64,000 bases of DNA from Anaerofustis butyriciformans (GTDB lineage Bacteria > Bacillota > Clostridia > Eubacteriales > Anaerofustaceae). The stretch is taken from NCBI RefSeq assembly GCF_036289385.1, contig NZ_JAYFFH010000001.1, positions 248,001 to 312,000 of the forward strand. The letters are read 5' to 3'. The number at the start of each line of letters is the position of its first letter. Positions within the stretch are counted from its first letter, which is position 1. Position numbers and translations under genes: made by a program. This document shows positions 24,305-34,075 of the stretch, in pieces. The notes beneath the pieces were generated by a model. It had not been told where the DNA came from. It saw nothing but the letters and a program-made list of their open reading frames with translations, and did not search any database.

Positions 24305-25543
24305 ATGGACAATATTTTAATTAAACCAAGAAAATTATCAGGGGAAGTAGTTGTTCCTCCTTCAAAAAGCATGGCTCACAGGGCAATTATATGTGCTGCT
24401 CTTTCAAAGGGTAAGTCTATAATAGATAATATAGACTTATCCGATGATATAATAGCAACCATAAACGCAGCAAGAAGCATGGGAGCAAAAATAGAAATAG
24501 ATAATAGAAAAGTAGCGGTAGAGGGGATTTTATCATCTCCAAATAATGAAGATTTTATAGTGGACTGTAACGAATCAGGCTCTACTTTAAGATTTTTCGT
24601 TCCAATAACAATGCTTCTTAATCAAAAAAAGACTTTTATCGGTAAAGGAAACTTAGGCAAAAGACCTCTTAATGTTTTTTACGAAATATTTGACAAACAA
24701 GGAATAAAATATTCTTATAAAAAAGATATTTTGGATTTGCAAGTAGAGGGAAAATTAAAGCCTGATACGTTTTATGTAAGAGGAGACATAAGCTCTCAGT
24801 TTATAACTGGACTTCTTTTTGCTCTTCCTCTTTTAGGTGATGATAGTAAAATTGTAATAACTTCAAAACTTGAATCAAAAAGCTATTTGGATTTAACTCT
24901 TTCAATGCTTGATAAGTTCGGTATAGAAATTGAAAATAAGGACTATAAAGAATTTATAATAAAAGGAAACCAGGAATATAAGGCAATGGATTATACCGTT
25001 GAAGGAGACTATTCTCAGGCAGCATTCTTCCTTAGTGCGAACTATATTGGCAATGATATAGACATAAAAGGTCTTGATGAAAATTCTCTTCAAGGTGATA
25101 AAGAAATATTAAAATGGCTTGAAGTACTTAAAAATGATGAAAACAAAGTGATTGACGCAACAAACTGCCCTGATATTATTCCTATCCTTACGGTGTGTGC
25201 AGCTTTAACTAAAGGAAAAACAGAAATCATAAATGCAGGAAGACTTAGAATAAAGGAATGTGACAGATTAACTGCAATTTCAACTCAGTTAAATAAACTT
25301 GGTGCTGATATTATAGAACATGAAGAAAGCCTTACAATAAACGGTGTTGATTCTTTAAATGGAGGGTGTGTGGATTCTTTTAAAGACCATAGAATTTCAA
25401 TGAGTCTTGCCATTGCATCAAGCAGATGTAAAGATGATATCATAATAAAAGATTATATGTGTGTTAAAAAATCTTATCCGCATTTTTATGAAGACTTTAA
25501 GAAACTTGGAGGAGAAATAAATGAGTGCGACATTTGGAAATAA
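24305..25543 (+). CDS. aroA: 5-enolpyruvylshikimate-3-phosphate synthase
   Basis: This enzyme joins shikimate 3-phosphate and PEP. The protein has 412 residues. It carries VPPSKSMAHRAIICAAL (substrate-binding Lys, Ser, Arg), the GSTLRFFVPI loop (Glu-Ser-Gly-Ser-Thr-Leu-Arg), SSQFITGLLFALPL, the second-half catalytic DIIPILTVCAAL segment and RIKECDRL, then a C-terminal DHRISMSLAIA. Two inside-out domains of expected length are present. It overlaps aroC by 23 bases, so the pair is translationally coupled. Confidence 0.95.
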   Translation: MDNILIKPRKLSGEVVVPPSKSMAHRAIICAALSKGKSIIDNIDLSDDIIATINAARSMGAKIEIDNRKVAVEGILSSPNNEDFIVDCNESGSTLRFFVPITMLLNQKKTFIGKGNLGKRPLNVFYEIFDKQGIKYSYKKDILDLQVEGKLKPDTFYVRGDISSQFITGLLFALPLLGDDSKIVITSKLESKSYLDLTLSMLDKFGIEIENKDYKEFIIKGNQEYKAMDYTVEGDYSQAAFFLSANYIGNDIDIKGLDENSLQGDKEILKWLEVLKNDENKVIDATNCPDIIPILTVCAALTKGKTEIINAGRLRIKECDRLTAISTQLNKLGADIIEHEESLTINGVDSLNGGCVDSFKDHRISMSLAIASSRCKDDIIIKDYMCVKKSYPHFYEDFKKLGGEINECDIWK

Positions 25544-26600
25544 ATTTAAAGTAACTATATTCGGGCAGTCTCACAGCGAAGCAATCGGTGTTGTTATTGA
25601 CGGAATTCCAGCAGGAGTAACCCTTGATTTTGATAAAATAGATTTTGAACTTAAAAGAAGACAAGGGGGCGATAAATTTTCAACTCCAAGAAAAGAAGCC
25701 GATACTCCAAAGATAATAAGCGGTTATTTTGATAATAAAACAGCAGGTTCTCCTCTTTGTGCAATATTTGAAAACAGCAATACAAGAAGTAAAGATTATA
25801 GCGAGCTTAAAGTAAAAATGAGACCTTCTCATGCTGATTATCCCGCATATGTAAAACATCACGGAAGCAATGATTACAGAGGAGGAGGAAACTTCTCCGG
25901 CAGACTTACTCTTCCTTTAACCTTTGCAGGTGCAATTGCAAAACAGCTTTTGGAAAAAGAAGGGGTATATATAGGTGCACATATAAAAAAGATAAACAAA
26001 TTCGAAGATTTGAGTTTCGATTACACCAATATTAACAAAGATATTCTACTTGGATTGAAAAACGAATCATTCCCACTTCTTGATAAAACAAGGCAAAAAG
26101 AGATGGAAGATGTAATTTTAAATGTAAAAAATGAAAAAAATAGCATTGGAGGAATAGTAGAATGTGGTATAATAGGTTATCCGGCAGGTATTGGTTCTCC
26201 GTTTTTTGATAGTATTGAATCAAGAATGTCCCATATTCTATTTTCCATTCCAGCCGTTAAAGGCGTTGAATTTGGCGAAGGTTTCGCTTTTGCTGATATG
26301 CTTGGAAGTGAAGCAAACGATGAATATTATTATGATGAAAATGGCAATGTAAAAACTTTCACAAATAACAACGGCGGAGTTCTTGGAGGAATATCAAACG
26401 GACAGCCTATATGCTTTAGTGTTGTAATAAAACCAACTGCAAGCATCGCAAGAAAACAAAGAACCATAAATGTCGAAACAAAAGAAAATACAAGTTTGGA
26501 AATAGTGGGAAGGCACGATCCCGTTATTGTAAAAAGAGCTGTTCCTGTAATAGAAGCAGCAAGTGCAATTTGTTTATATGATTTTTTGTTATGTGATTAG
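25521..26600 (+). CDS. aroC: Chorismate synthase
   Basis: This FMN-dependent enzyme makes chorismate from EPSP. The protein has 359 residues, starting inside the aroA end after GGAGGAG. It carries FGQSHSEAIGVVIDGIPAG, RRQGGDKFSTPR, a SHADYPAYVKHHGSNDYRGGG-like histidine loop (25830-25890), GGNFSGRLTLPLTFAGA, NNGGVLGGISNGQPI and RHDPVIVKRAVPV. All signature regions are intact. It depends on reduced FMN supplied by other proteins. Confidence 0.95.
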   Translation: MSATFGNKFKVTIFGQSHSEAIGVVIDGIPAGVTLDFDKIDFELKRRQGGDKFSTPRKEADTPKIISGYFDNKTAGSPLCAIFENSNTRSKDYSELKVKMRPSHADYPAYVKHHGSNDYRGGGNFSGRLTLPLTFAGAIAKQLLEKEGVYIGAHIKKINKFEDLSFDYTNINKDILLGLKNESFPLLDKTRQKEMEDVILNVKNEKNSIGGIVECGIIGYPAGIGSPFFDSIESRMSHILFSIPAVKGVEFGEGFAFADMLGSEANDEYYYDENGNVKTFTNNNGGVLGGISNGQPICFSVVIKPTASIARKQRTINVETKENTSLEIVGRHDPVIVKRAVPVIEAASAICLYDFLLCD

Positions 26601-26609
26601 GAGTTATGT

Positions 26610-27527
26610 ATGAAAAGTTTGGAAGAATCAAGAAGAAGAATTGACGAAATAGATAAAGAGTTAGTTAAACTTTTTGAAGAAAGAATGAATACTGTCGTAG
26701 ACGTGGCGAAGTATAAAAAAGAAAATAATATCGAAGTATTAAATACCAAAAGAGAAGCACAAGTAGTTGAAAATGCAATAAACAATCTTAAAAATAAAGA
26801 TTATTCAGAAGAGATTGCCGACTTTTTCAATCATATTATGGATATAAGTAAGAATTTTCAAAGAAAAGCAATTGCCGATAAGGCAATAAACATAATAAAA
26901 GAAAAATATACTATTGATTTGGTTGAAAGTGCTAATAAGATAGGTTACATAGATAAAATAAATCATTTGTCAATAGATGCAATGAATTTATATTTTAACA
27001 AAGACCTTGAAGTAATTAAATTTGAAGAATACGAAAATATTTTAAAAGCTGTTTCAAACGGGGAAATAGACTTTGCCTTTTTAGCTTTAGATAATGCCGG
27101 AGACGGGCATATCGCAAAAATGTATTCTCTTCTTGAGACTTATGATAATGTTTATATAAAAGATAAGTTTATTGTTGATGATAGTTTAAACGTAATAAAC
27201 AAAAATAAATCTGATAAACTTGAAGATTTAAACAAATTTATAATTCTTGGTAAAGATAAATATTTCTGCAAAGATTGTACTAAAGTAGATTTACTTGTTA
27301 AAATCGACAATAAATCGAAATCATTAAGTCATTTAATAAGATACTTTGCAAATTATAATATCCACATTAATAAAATAGATTCAAAAGAAACAAATATATA
27401 CAGAAAAGAATTTACGATTTACATTAATTTTGACGGCAGTTTACAAGATAGCAATGTTTTAAAAATGTTATACGGACTTGACGGTGATTTGCCATATATA
27501 AGAATTCTTGGAACATATAAAGGATAG
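26610..27527 (+). CDS. Chorismate mutase fused to a shortened prephenate dehydratase and ACT domain
   Basis: The protein has 305 residues. Residues 1-85 are an AroQ chorismate mutase (RRRIDEIDKELVKLFEERM, VAKYKKENN, QVVENAINN) converting chorismate to prephenate. Residues about 98-190 align only with the first lobe of prephenate dehydratase, and the motifs are altered: ENS is DNAG and the catalytic Thr-Arg-Phe is NKF (LNKFIILG). The stretch between the H-x-L-L region and TRF, about 75 residues in the E. coli enzyme, is almost absent. Residues about 215-305 are an ACT domain (SHLIRYFANYNIHINKIDS, RILGTYKG). Mutase activity is expected; dehydratase activity is doubtful. It could instead be a regulated mutase. 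Confidence 0.8.
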   Translation: MKSLEESRRRIDEIDKELVKLFEERMNTVVDVAKYKKENNIEVLNTKREAQVVENAINNLKNKDYSEEIADFFNHIMDISKNFQRKAIADKAINIIKEKYTIDLVESANKIGYIDKINHLSIDAMNLYFNKDLEVIKFEEYENILKAVSNGEIDFAFLALDNAGDGHIAKMYSLLETYDNVYIKDKFIVDDSLNVINKNKSDKLEDLNKFIILGKDKYFCKDCTKVDLLVKIDNKSKSLSHLIRYFANYNIHINKIDSKETNIYRKEFTIYINFDGSLQDSNVLKMLYGLDGDLPYIRILGTYKG

Positions 27528-27529
27528 AT

Positions 27530-28333
27530 ATGAAAAAATTTGGTTTAATTGGTGAAAAATTACCTCATAGTTTTTCAAAAATTTTGCATAATACGGCTTT
27601 TGATGTATTAAATTTAAACTATGAGTATGAGCTTTATGAAATAGATGTTGATACGGCACAAAATATAAAAGATTTTATGAAAAAAAATAATCTTGACGGA
27701 ATAAACGTAACTATTCCTTATAAAAGAACCGTTATGGATGGTTTGGATTTTATAAGCGAAGAGGCTGAAAAAATCGGTGCCGTTAATACAATAAAAAATG
27801 TTAACGGAAAACTTTACGGATATAATACCGATTATTATGGCTTTATGTATCAGCTTAACGTGAACAATGTAGAAATAAATAATAGTAGGGTTGTAATACT
27901 AGGCAGCGGCGGCGCAAGCAAGGCCGTTATTTCTTGCGTTAAGGATTTAGGTGCAAAAGAAGTTTATTTGGTAAGTCGTAACAAAAGCGACAAACAATCT
28001 AAAAATGACGTTAATTTAATCGACTATGAAGATTTAAAAGAAATAAAAGCTCAGGTAATAATAAATACAACACCTGTTGGAATGTATCCTAAAGTTGATT
28101 TTTCTCCTGTTAATGAAGATATAATCAAAAACTTTGATTACGTAATTGATGTTGTTTATAATCCGCTAAAAACAAAGTTTATGGAAATAGGCGAAAACTT
28201 AGATAAGAAAACTTGCGGCGGAATTGAAATGCTTATTATGCAAGGTTTAAAATCTGAAGAAATATGGAATGACTTTGTAATTTCAAAAGAAGATACAAAT
28301 AAGATTATATCCAAACTTAAAAAGGAAATATAA
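27530..28333 (+). CDS. aroE: Shikimate dehydrogenase
   Basis: This enzyme reduces 3-dehydroshikimate to shikimate with NADPH. The protein has 267 residues. It carries GLIGEKLPHSFSKILHN (shikimate-binding Ser-x-Ser), GINVTIPYKRTVM with the catalytic Lys, AVNTIKN, GYNTDYYGF (Asp), the Rossmann LGSGGASKAVI, INTTPVGMYP and GIEMLIMQGLKSEEIW. It lies two bases after the chorismate mutase gene and two before aroK. Normal length, intact. Confidence 0.95.
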   Translation: MKKFGLIGEKLPHSFSKILHNTAFDVLNLNYEYELYEIDVDTAQNIKDFMKKNNLDGINVTIPYKRTVMDGLDFISEEAEKIGAVNTIKNVNGKLYGYNTDYYGFMYQLNVNNVEINNSRVVILGSGGASKAVISCVKDLGAKEVYLVSRNKSDKQSKNDVNLIDYEDLKEIKAQVIINTTPVGMYPKVDFSPVNEDIIKNFDYVIDVVYNPLKTKFMEIGENLDKKTCGGIEMLIMQGLKSEEIWNDFVISKEDTNKIISKLKKEI

Positions 28334-28335
28334 AA

Positions 28336-28845
28336 ATGCAAAAGAATATTTTATTAATCGGTATGCCGGGCTGTGGTAAAAGCAGTATAGGTAAGGAACT
28401 GGCAAAAGAGCTTGGTTTAACTTTTATAGATATGGATAATTACATTGAAGAAAAGACAAACAAAAAAATCAGTGAAATATTTAAAGACGGTGAAGAAAGT
28501 TTTAGAGATATAGAAACCTTTTATTCAAAAGAGCTTTCAAAATTAAACTCCACTCTTATTTCTTCAGGAGGCGGAATAGTCACAAGGAAAGAAAACATTG
28601 ATTATTTTAAACAAACAAGCATAATAGTATTTATAAACAGAAGTGTTGAAAATATATTAAAATCCAAAAATCTCGGTAAAGACAGACCACTTCTAAAAAA
28701 TAACGAAGAACATATTTATAATTTGTATAATAACAGAATTGGTTTATATAAAAAATACTGTGATATTGAAGTAAGCAATAACGGTTATTTTAAAAACTGT
28801 ATAGAAAACATAATTAAAGAATTAAATAAAAAGAACGTTTTATAG
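28336..28845 (+). CDS. aroK: Shikimate kinase
   Basis: This enzyme phosphorylates shikimate at the 3-position using ATP. The protein has 169 residues. The Walker A loop GMPGCGKSS lies at residues 9-17, the substrate-binding D-x-D of FIDMDNYIEE at about 32-34, then FRDIETFYSKEL, SSGGGIV and the lid arginine of GKDRPLL. It is the last gene of the operon; its stop codon falls in the loop of the terminator hairpin. Confidence 0.95.
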   Translation: MQKNILLIGMPGCGKSSIGKELAKELGLTFIDMDNYIEEKTNKKISEIFKDGEESFRDIETFYSKELSKLNSTLISSGGGIVTRKENIDYFKQTSIIVFINRSVENILKSKNLGKDRPLLKNNEEHIYNLYNNRIGLYKKYCDIEVSNNGYFKNCIENIIKELNKKNVL

Positions 28846-28858
28846 CGTTCTTTTTTTG
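28831..28858 (+). terminator. Terminator of the aro operon
   Basis: AAGAACG pairs with CGTTCTT and is followed by a T run; the aroK stop codon is in the loop. Confidence 0.85.
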
Positions 28859-28880
28859 TTTTTTTGTTATAGAAAACGTA

Positions 28881-28908
28881 TTGCAATTACAATAATAAAT
28901 GATATACT
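28881..28908 (+). promoter_or_regulatory. Probable sigma-A promoter of nrdJ
   Basis: TTGCAA at 28881 and TATACT at 28903 are separated by 16 bases. No cobalamin riboswitch or NrdR-box pair was recognised in the leader. Confidence 0.5.
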
Positions 28909-28978
28909 AATAATTGTATTAATGTATGTAATTTATACTATATGTTGTAGAATATTTTACATAAGAAAGGTGAACTAT

Positions 28979-31951
28979 ATGGATAATTTAAGTGTAAACA
29001 ATATTTTCAAAAGACGTTTTACCAAAAGACTAGAAGAAGATAACAGCATTACGGTTTATGATTTATTTGAATATAAAACCGTAGATGTAGAGATTTTTGA
29101 TTATAAAACACAAAAAAACATTTTTGAAATGCATGATTTGGAATTCCCTGAATTTTATTCAAAAAATGCATGTAATATCATAGCATCAAAATATTTTAGA
29201 AAAGCAGGGGTAGGAAAAGATAACGGACACGAAACAAGCATAAAGCAAGTAGTGGATAGAATGGTAGGATTTTGGGCAGATGCTCTTGTTGATGAAGGGC
29301 TTATAACAACTCAAAATCAATATAATATTTTTTATGATGAAGTAGCTTATGCTCTTTTAAATCAAATGTGGGCTCCAAACTCTCCACAATGGTTTAACAC
29401 AGGAATAAAGAGAAACTATGGCATAAGCGGTGAAAGTGACAATATGTTCTACTTTGACCCTGAAAGCAGAAGTGTAAAGAAGAGTAAAGACAGATACACA
29501 AGAACACAAGCATCAGCCTGCTTTATTCTTTCTATAAAAGATACATTGCTTGGTGATAATTCTATTTCTGAACAATACGTTACAGAAACAAAGTTATTTA
29601 AAGGCGGTTCAGGGGTAGGAACTAACTTTTCTAATTTAAGAGCAGTAAACGAAAAACTTTCAAGCGGCGGAAAATCTTCTGGTATGATGAGCTTTTTAAA
29701 AGGTTTTGACAGAAATGCCGGAGCAATAAAAAGCGGTGGAACAACAAGAAGAGCCGCAAAAATGGTTATAGCCGATATTGACCATCCTGAAATTGAAGAT
29801 TTTATTTCATGGAAAGCAAGAGAAGAAGACAAAGTAAGAGCTCTTGGCAAAATGGGATATGATACTTCAATGGACGGTGAAGCATATCAAACAGTAAGCG
29901 GACAAAATGGAAATAACTCTGTAAGACTAAATAGAGAATTTATGGAAAAAGTCTTAAACTTAAGAGAAAATCCTGATGCTACTTTTGAACTTAAAGGAAG
30001 AGTTGATGAAGAAGTAAATAAGGAAGTTAAAGTAAAAGACTTATGGGATTTAATTTGTAAATCAGCATGGAACTGTGCAGACCCTGCGGTTCAATTTGAT
30101 GATGTTTTCAATGCTTGGCATACTTGCCCTGCAGGTGAAGACGGAAACGTAGGTGCAAAATACAACAGAATAAACGCAACAAACCCATGCAGTGAATATG
30201 CTTTCCTTGATAATACTGCTTGTAACCTTGCGTCAATCAATATTTACAGATTCTATAACGAAGAAGAAGGAATCTTTAAATTAAATGATTATATTCATTT
30301 GATTTCTTTAATACAACTTGTTCTTGAAGCATCAATTCATTGGGGACAATTCCCAACTGAAGAAATAGCAAGAAAGAGTTATATGTTTAGAACAACAGGT
30401 CTTGGACTTGCAAATATGGCTTCTCTTCTTATGGTATTCGGTTACCCATACGACAGCGACGAAGGAAGAAACTTAACTGCAGCATTATGCTCTATTATGA
30501 CCGCACAATCTTATCTTGTTTCTGCTTTAATGGCAAGAAGTGTCGGACCATTTGAAAAATTTGATATTAATGCTGAGTATGTGTTAAGAGTACTTAGAAA
30601 CTCTGCAAGATGTTCTCTTGCTTTAGATGATAATTTTGAAGGGCTTGATTATGTTCCTTTAAAACTTGATGAAGATGTAATTTCTGAAATGGGACTTGAA
30701 GAAGTTTTAAATGCAAGCAGAATTTTATGGACAAAAGCTCTTGAACATGCCGAAGCATATGGAATCAGAAATGCTCAAACAACTGTTATTGCTCCAACAG
30801 GAACAATTTCATTTGCCATGGACTGCGGTGCAACATCACTTGAGCCTTTCTATTCAAACGTTGTTTATAAATCCCTTTCAGGCGGGGGAACAATGGAACT
30901 TGTAAATCCAATATTAGAAGTTGCACTTAGAAATTTAGGATATAAAGAAGAAGAAATAAAAGATATTAAAGATTATCTTCTTGAAAAAGATGAAATAGGA
31001 AGCTTTATGCACTATTCATTAAATGATGCACCACACTTAAGAGAAGAGGATAAGAAAATATTTGAAACTGCAAACGAGATTTCTCCAAGCGGACATGTTT
31101 TAATGGTAGCGGCAGTAACACCTCTTATAAGTGGTTCTGTATCAAAAACAGTAAACATGCCTTCTAACGCAACTTATGAAGACATAAGCGATATATATAA
31201 ACTTTCTTATATGTCAGGGGTTAAAGCTATTTCTGTTTACAGAGATGGTTCAAAGGCATCTCAACCTCTTAATACATCAATAAAAAGTGAAAGCGATTCT
31301 TTGGAAGACCTTACATATCAAGGACTTCTTGATTATGCAAAACACTGTAAGAGAGGAACACTTCACAGAATTAAACCTGACGGAATGAGAAGAAGCAGAA
31401 CTCATGCTGCTAAGATAGGTGATATTGAATTATATGTAACAATAGGATTCTACCAAGACGGAAGAATGTCTGAAATATTTGTTTCAACAGACAAAGAAGG
31501 AACAGTAGTAAAAGGACTGCTTGCTTCTCTTTCAAAATCAATATCTAATATGCTTCAATACAACATTCCTGCAAAGGAAATTTCAAGACTTTTAAGAGGT
31601 CAACAATTTGAACCAAGTGGATTTGTATCAAGACATCCATACATTAAAAATGCTTCAAGTATTGCTGATTTGTTAAGTAAGATAATAGATATAGAACTTG
31701 GGGATTTTACAAGAGTTGAAGTAAAACCGGAAAAGCCACAAGAAGAAGAAATAAACGACAGCATAAGCAATAAAATAATAAAAGAAGAAAGACAAGAAAA
31801 AGAACAGCTTAGCTATGAACAAATAAAAGACGACCCAAACACAACAAGAGTGTATGGAGAGGTTTGTCCGGTTTGTTCATCAAACAGACTTTTTAGAAAC
31901 GGAACATGTAAAGTATGTGCAGACTGCGGTTCAACAACAGGTTGCAGCTAA
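28979..31951 (+). CDS. nrdJ: Adenosylcobalamin-dependent (class II) ribonucleotide reductase
   Basis: This enzyme makes deoxyribonucleotides and, needing B12 rather than oxygen or a glycyl radical, works with or without air. The protein has 990 residues from the ATG at 28979 (AGAAAGG upstream). The first redox Cys is at 181 (ASACFILSIKD), the active-site NPCSE loop at 402-406, and the APTGTISFAMDCGATS segment follows. A TSCPD domain (CKRGTLHRIKPDG...ISNML) precedes a zinc-type C-terminus with CPVCSSN and CADCGSTTGC. This is the zinc-containing NrdJ type. It is monocistronic. Confidence 0.95.
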   Translation: MDNLSVNNIFKRRFTKRLEEDNSITVYDLFEYKTVDVEIFDYKTQKNIFEMHDLEFPEFYSKNACNIIASKYFRKAGVGKDNGHETSIKQVVDRMVGFWADALVDEGLITTQNQYNIFYDEVAYALLNQMWAPNSPQWFNTGIKRNYGISGESDNMFYFDPESRSVKKSKDRYTRTQASACFILSIKDTLLGDNSISEQYVTETKLFKGGSGVGTNFSNLRAVNEKLSSGGKSSGMMSFLKGFDRNAGAIKSGGTTRRAAKMVIADIDHPEIEDFISWKAREEDKVRALGKMGYDTSMDGEAYQTVSGQNGNNSVRLNREFMEKVLNLRENPDATFELKGRVDEEVNKEVKVKDLWDLICKSAWNCADPAVQFDDVFNAWHTCPAGEDGNVGAKYNRINATNPCSEYAFLDNTACNLASINIYRFYNEEEGIFKLNDYIHLISLIQLVLEASIHWGQFPTEEIARKSYMFRTTGLGLANMASLLMVFGYPYDSDEGRNLTAALCSIMTAQSYLVSALMARSVGPFEKFDINAEYVLRVLRNSARCSLALDDNFEGLDYVPLKLDEDVISEMGLEEVLNASRILWTKALEHAEAYGIRNAQTTVIAPTGTISFAMDCGATSLEPFYSNVVYKSLSGGGTMELVNPILEVALRNLGYKEEEIKDIKDYLLEKDEIGSFMHYSLNDAPHLREEDKKIFETANEISPSGHVLMVAAVTPLISGSVSKTVNMPSNATYEDISDIYKLSYMSGVKAISVYRDGSKASQPLNTSIKSESDSLEDLTYQGLLDYAKHCKRGTLHRIKPDGMRRSRTHAAKIGDIELYVTIGFYQDGRMSEIFVSTDKEGTVVKGLLASLSKSISNMLQYNIPAKEISRLLRGQQFEPSGFVSRHPYIKNASSIADLLSKIIDIELGDFTRVEVKPEKPQEEEINDSISNKIIKEERQEKEQLSYEQIKDDPNTTRVYGEVCPVCSSNRLFRNGTCKVCADCGSTTGCS

Positions 31952-31997
31952 AATTTTTTAAATATGCTTTATAAATTAAATAAAAAATGATAAAATA

Positions 31998-32026
31998 AAT
32001 TACCCCCTTTTTTAAGGGGGTAATTT
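31998..32026. terminator. Strong hairpin after nrdJ, possible terminator
   Basis: AAATTACCCCCTT pairs perfectly with AAGGGGGTAATTT. A clear T run after the stem is lacking, so termination is plausible but not certain. Confidence 0.55.
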
Positions 32027-32048
32027 GTAATTATTTTACGGAGGCAAA

Positions 32049-33212
32049 ATGTCTGAAACAGTTAAACAGCTTAATATAAACGGTAAAGAAATTACCCTTA
32101 TAGGTACGGCACACGTATCAAGAGAAAGTGCCATTCAAGTTGAAGAAATGATAAGAGAAATAAAGCCCGACAATGTCTGTATAGAACTTGACGAAGGCAG
32201 GTATTCTTCAATTAAAAATAACGAAAGATGGCAGGATACGGACATCGTAAATGTAATCAAGGAAAAGAAAACGACTCTTCTTTTAATAAACCTTATTTTA
32301 AGTTCTTATCAAAAAAGAATTGCCGAAAGTTTTGATATTAACTCAGGGCAGGAAATGATAAATGCAATAAATACTGCCGAAGAAATAGGAGCAAAGCTTA
32401 CTTTAGCAGATAGAGATATTAAGACAACTTTTCTTAGAATATTCAGGAAGATGTCTTTTATGGAAAAGATGAAACTTCTGTACGGTCTTATTATGAGTTT
32501 TTTTGAAGATGAAGAATTAAGCGAAGAGGATCTTGAAAATATAAAACAAGGGGATTATATAGAAAATGCTTTGCTTGATATAAGCACATCATTTCCGGAT
32601 TTAAAAAAATACCTTGTAGATGAACGTGACATATATCTTTCTCAAAAGATAAAAAACGCAAAAGGTGAAAAAATAGTTGCCGTTGTAGGTGCGGCTCATT
32701 TAAACGGAATAATAAAAAATATACAAGAAGATATAGATTTAAAGGAAATAGAAGAAATACCAAAACCCGGAAAAACGGGAAAAGTTATAGGATTTGGAAT
32801 TCCGGCATTTATTATCTTAATGATAATATTCAGCTTCTTTAAAAGCGCTGATACGGGATTTTCTCAAATAATAAGTTGGATACTTTTTAATGGAACATTA
32901 AGCGCTCTTGGCGTAGTCCTTGCTTTTGGAAGTATTCCAGCCATTATAACGGCATTTTTAGCTGCTCCAATAACTTCCCTTAATCCGCTTCTTGCGGCAG
33001 GGTGGTTTGCAGGGCTTGTGGAAGCATATATAAGAAAACCAAAAGTTTCAGATTTTGAAAACTTAAGTTCTGATTTAGAGAGTTTAAAAGGACTTTGGAA
33101 AAACAGAATAACAAAAATACTTTTGGTTGTTACCTTTGCTAATCTTGGAAGTACAATAGGAACGATTATTGCAGGGGCTGACATATTTAAAAGTTTTCTT
33201 CAAATTTTTTAA
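32049..33212 (+). CDS. TraB/PrgY family membrane protein
   Basis: The protein has 387 residues. The N-terminal half has the family core LIGTAHVSRESAIQVEEMI, ...VCIELDEGRYSS, LADRDIKTTFLR and VAVVGAAHLNGI, with conserved His and Glu positions of the TIKI/TraB (erythromycin-esterase-like) fold. The last about 150 residues form several transmembrane segments, one including an AAPITSLNPLLAAGWFAGLVEA stretch (32960-33030). The Enterococcus relative PrgY limits pheromone activity, and a peptidase role has been proposed for the fold; here the substrate is unknown. It has its own GGAGG and lies 11 bases before tyrA. Confidence 0.85.
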   Translation: MSETVKQLNINGKEITLIGTAHVSRESAIQVEEMIREIKPDNVCIELDEGRYSSIKNNERWQDTDIVNVIKEKKTTLLLINLILSSYQKRIAESFDINSGQEMINAINTAEEIGAKLTLADRDIKTTFLRIFRKMSFMEKMKLLYGLIMSFFEDEELSEEDLENIKQGDYIENALLDISTSFPDLKKYLVDERDIYLSQKIKNAKGEKIVAVVGAAHLNGIIKNIQEDIDLKEIEEIPKPGKTGKVIGFGIPAFIILMIIFSFFKSADTGFSQIISWILFNGTLSALGVVLAFGSIPAIITAFLAAPITSLNPLLAAGWFAGLVEAYIRKPKVSDFENLSSDLESLKGLWKNRITKILLVVTFANLGSTIGTIIAGADIFKSFLQIF

Positions 33213-33223
33213 GGAGTGATAAC

Positions 33224-34075
33224 ATGAATATAGCAGTAGTGGGACTTGGGCTTATAGGAGCCTCTTTTGCAAAAGCAGTAAAGAAATATACGACAAATAA
33301 AGTTTTCGGTTATGATATAGACTCCGAAACGTTGGTTAAGGCAAAAAGGGACGGAGCAATTGACGATATTATTTTAATTGATGATATGAAAGAAATGGAT
33401 ATGGTTGTAATAGCTCTTCATCCTGTTAATACTATTAACCTTGCTTTTAAAGTAATGGAAACAATGAAAGAACATTCTACCCTTATGGACTTATGCGGGG
33501 TTAAAGAACAAATAGTAAATAAAATTGAACCTGAAGCATTAAAGAGAAATATAGATTATGTTGGAGCTCATCCTATGGCAGGAAGAGAACTTTGGGGATA
33601 CGATGCGGCTGTTTCAGATTTATTTAAAGGGGCAAGTTTTATTGTTACCGTAACGGAAAATACAAATAAAGATAAGATAAATATTATAAAACAGCTTGTT
33701 AAACAAATGAAGTTTAAAGAATGTGTTTTATCAACTCCAAGAGAACACGATAAGATAATCGCTTTTACATCTCAGCTTGCACACGTTGTTTCAAACGCAT
33801 ATGTAAAAAGCCCTTCAATTTTGGAAGAGAAAGGCTTTTCTGCGGGAAGTTTTCTTGATTTAACAAGAGTTGCAAAGTTAAACGAATATATGTGGAGCGA
33901 ACTTTTTATCATGAATAAAGATGCCCTTTTATTCGAGGTTGAAAATATAATAGAAAAATTAGAAGAATATAAAGAAGCTCTTGAAAGTGAAGACATGGAT
34001 AAAATGGAACAGCTTTTAAGAGAAGGAAGAATTTTAAAAGAAAAAAGCAACGAATATCACATTAAAAAATGTTAG
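33224..34075 (+). CDS. tyrA: Prephenate dehydrogenase
   Basis: This enzyme oxidatively decarboxylates prephenate to 4-hydroxyphenylpyruvate, the tyrosine branch. The protein has 283 residues. The NAD-binding GLGLIGASFAKA is at 7-18; DLCGVKEQIV, the substrate-binding GAHPMAGRELWGYD and TSQLAHVVSNAY with its catalytic-region His follow. No C-terminal ACT domain is present, so feedback control must lie elsewhere. It sits outside the aro operon, sharing a transcript with the TraB-family gene. Its last 14 bases overlap the convergent DUF4363 gene. Confidence 0.93.
   Translation: MNIAVVGLGLIGASFAKAVKKYTTNKVFGYDIDSETLVKAKRDGAIDDIILIDDMKEMDMVVIALHPVNTINLAFKVMETMKEHSTLMDLCGVKEQIVNKIEPEALKRNIDYVGAHPMAGRELWGYDAAVSDLFKGASFIVTVTENTNKDKINIIKQLVKQMKFKECVLSTPREHDKIIAFTSQLAHVVSNAYVKSPSILEEKGFSAGSFLDLTRVAKLNEYMWSELFIMNKDALLFEVENIIEKLEEYKEALESEDMDKMEQLLREGRILKEKSNEYHIKKC

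Noticed and set aside
28860..28978. Cobalamin riboswitch upstream of nrdJ
   Set aside because: The leader is only about 115 bases and AT-rich, with no B12-box-like sequence.
30711..30905. Plus-strand frame of 64 codons inside nrdJ
   Set aside because: Out-of-frame shadow of the conserved NrdJ core.
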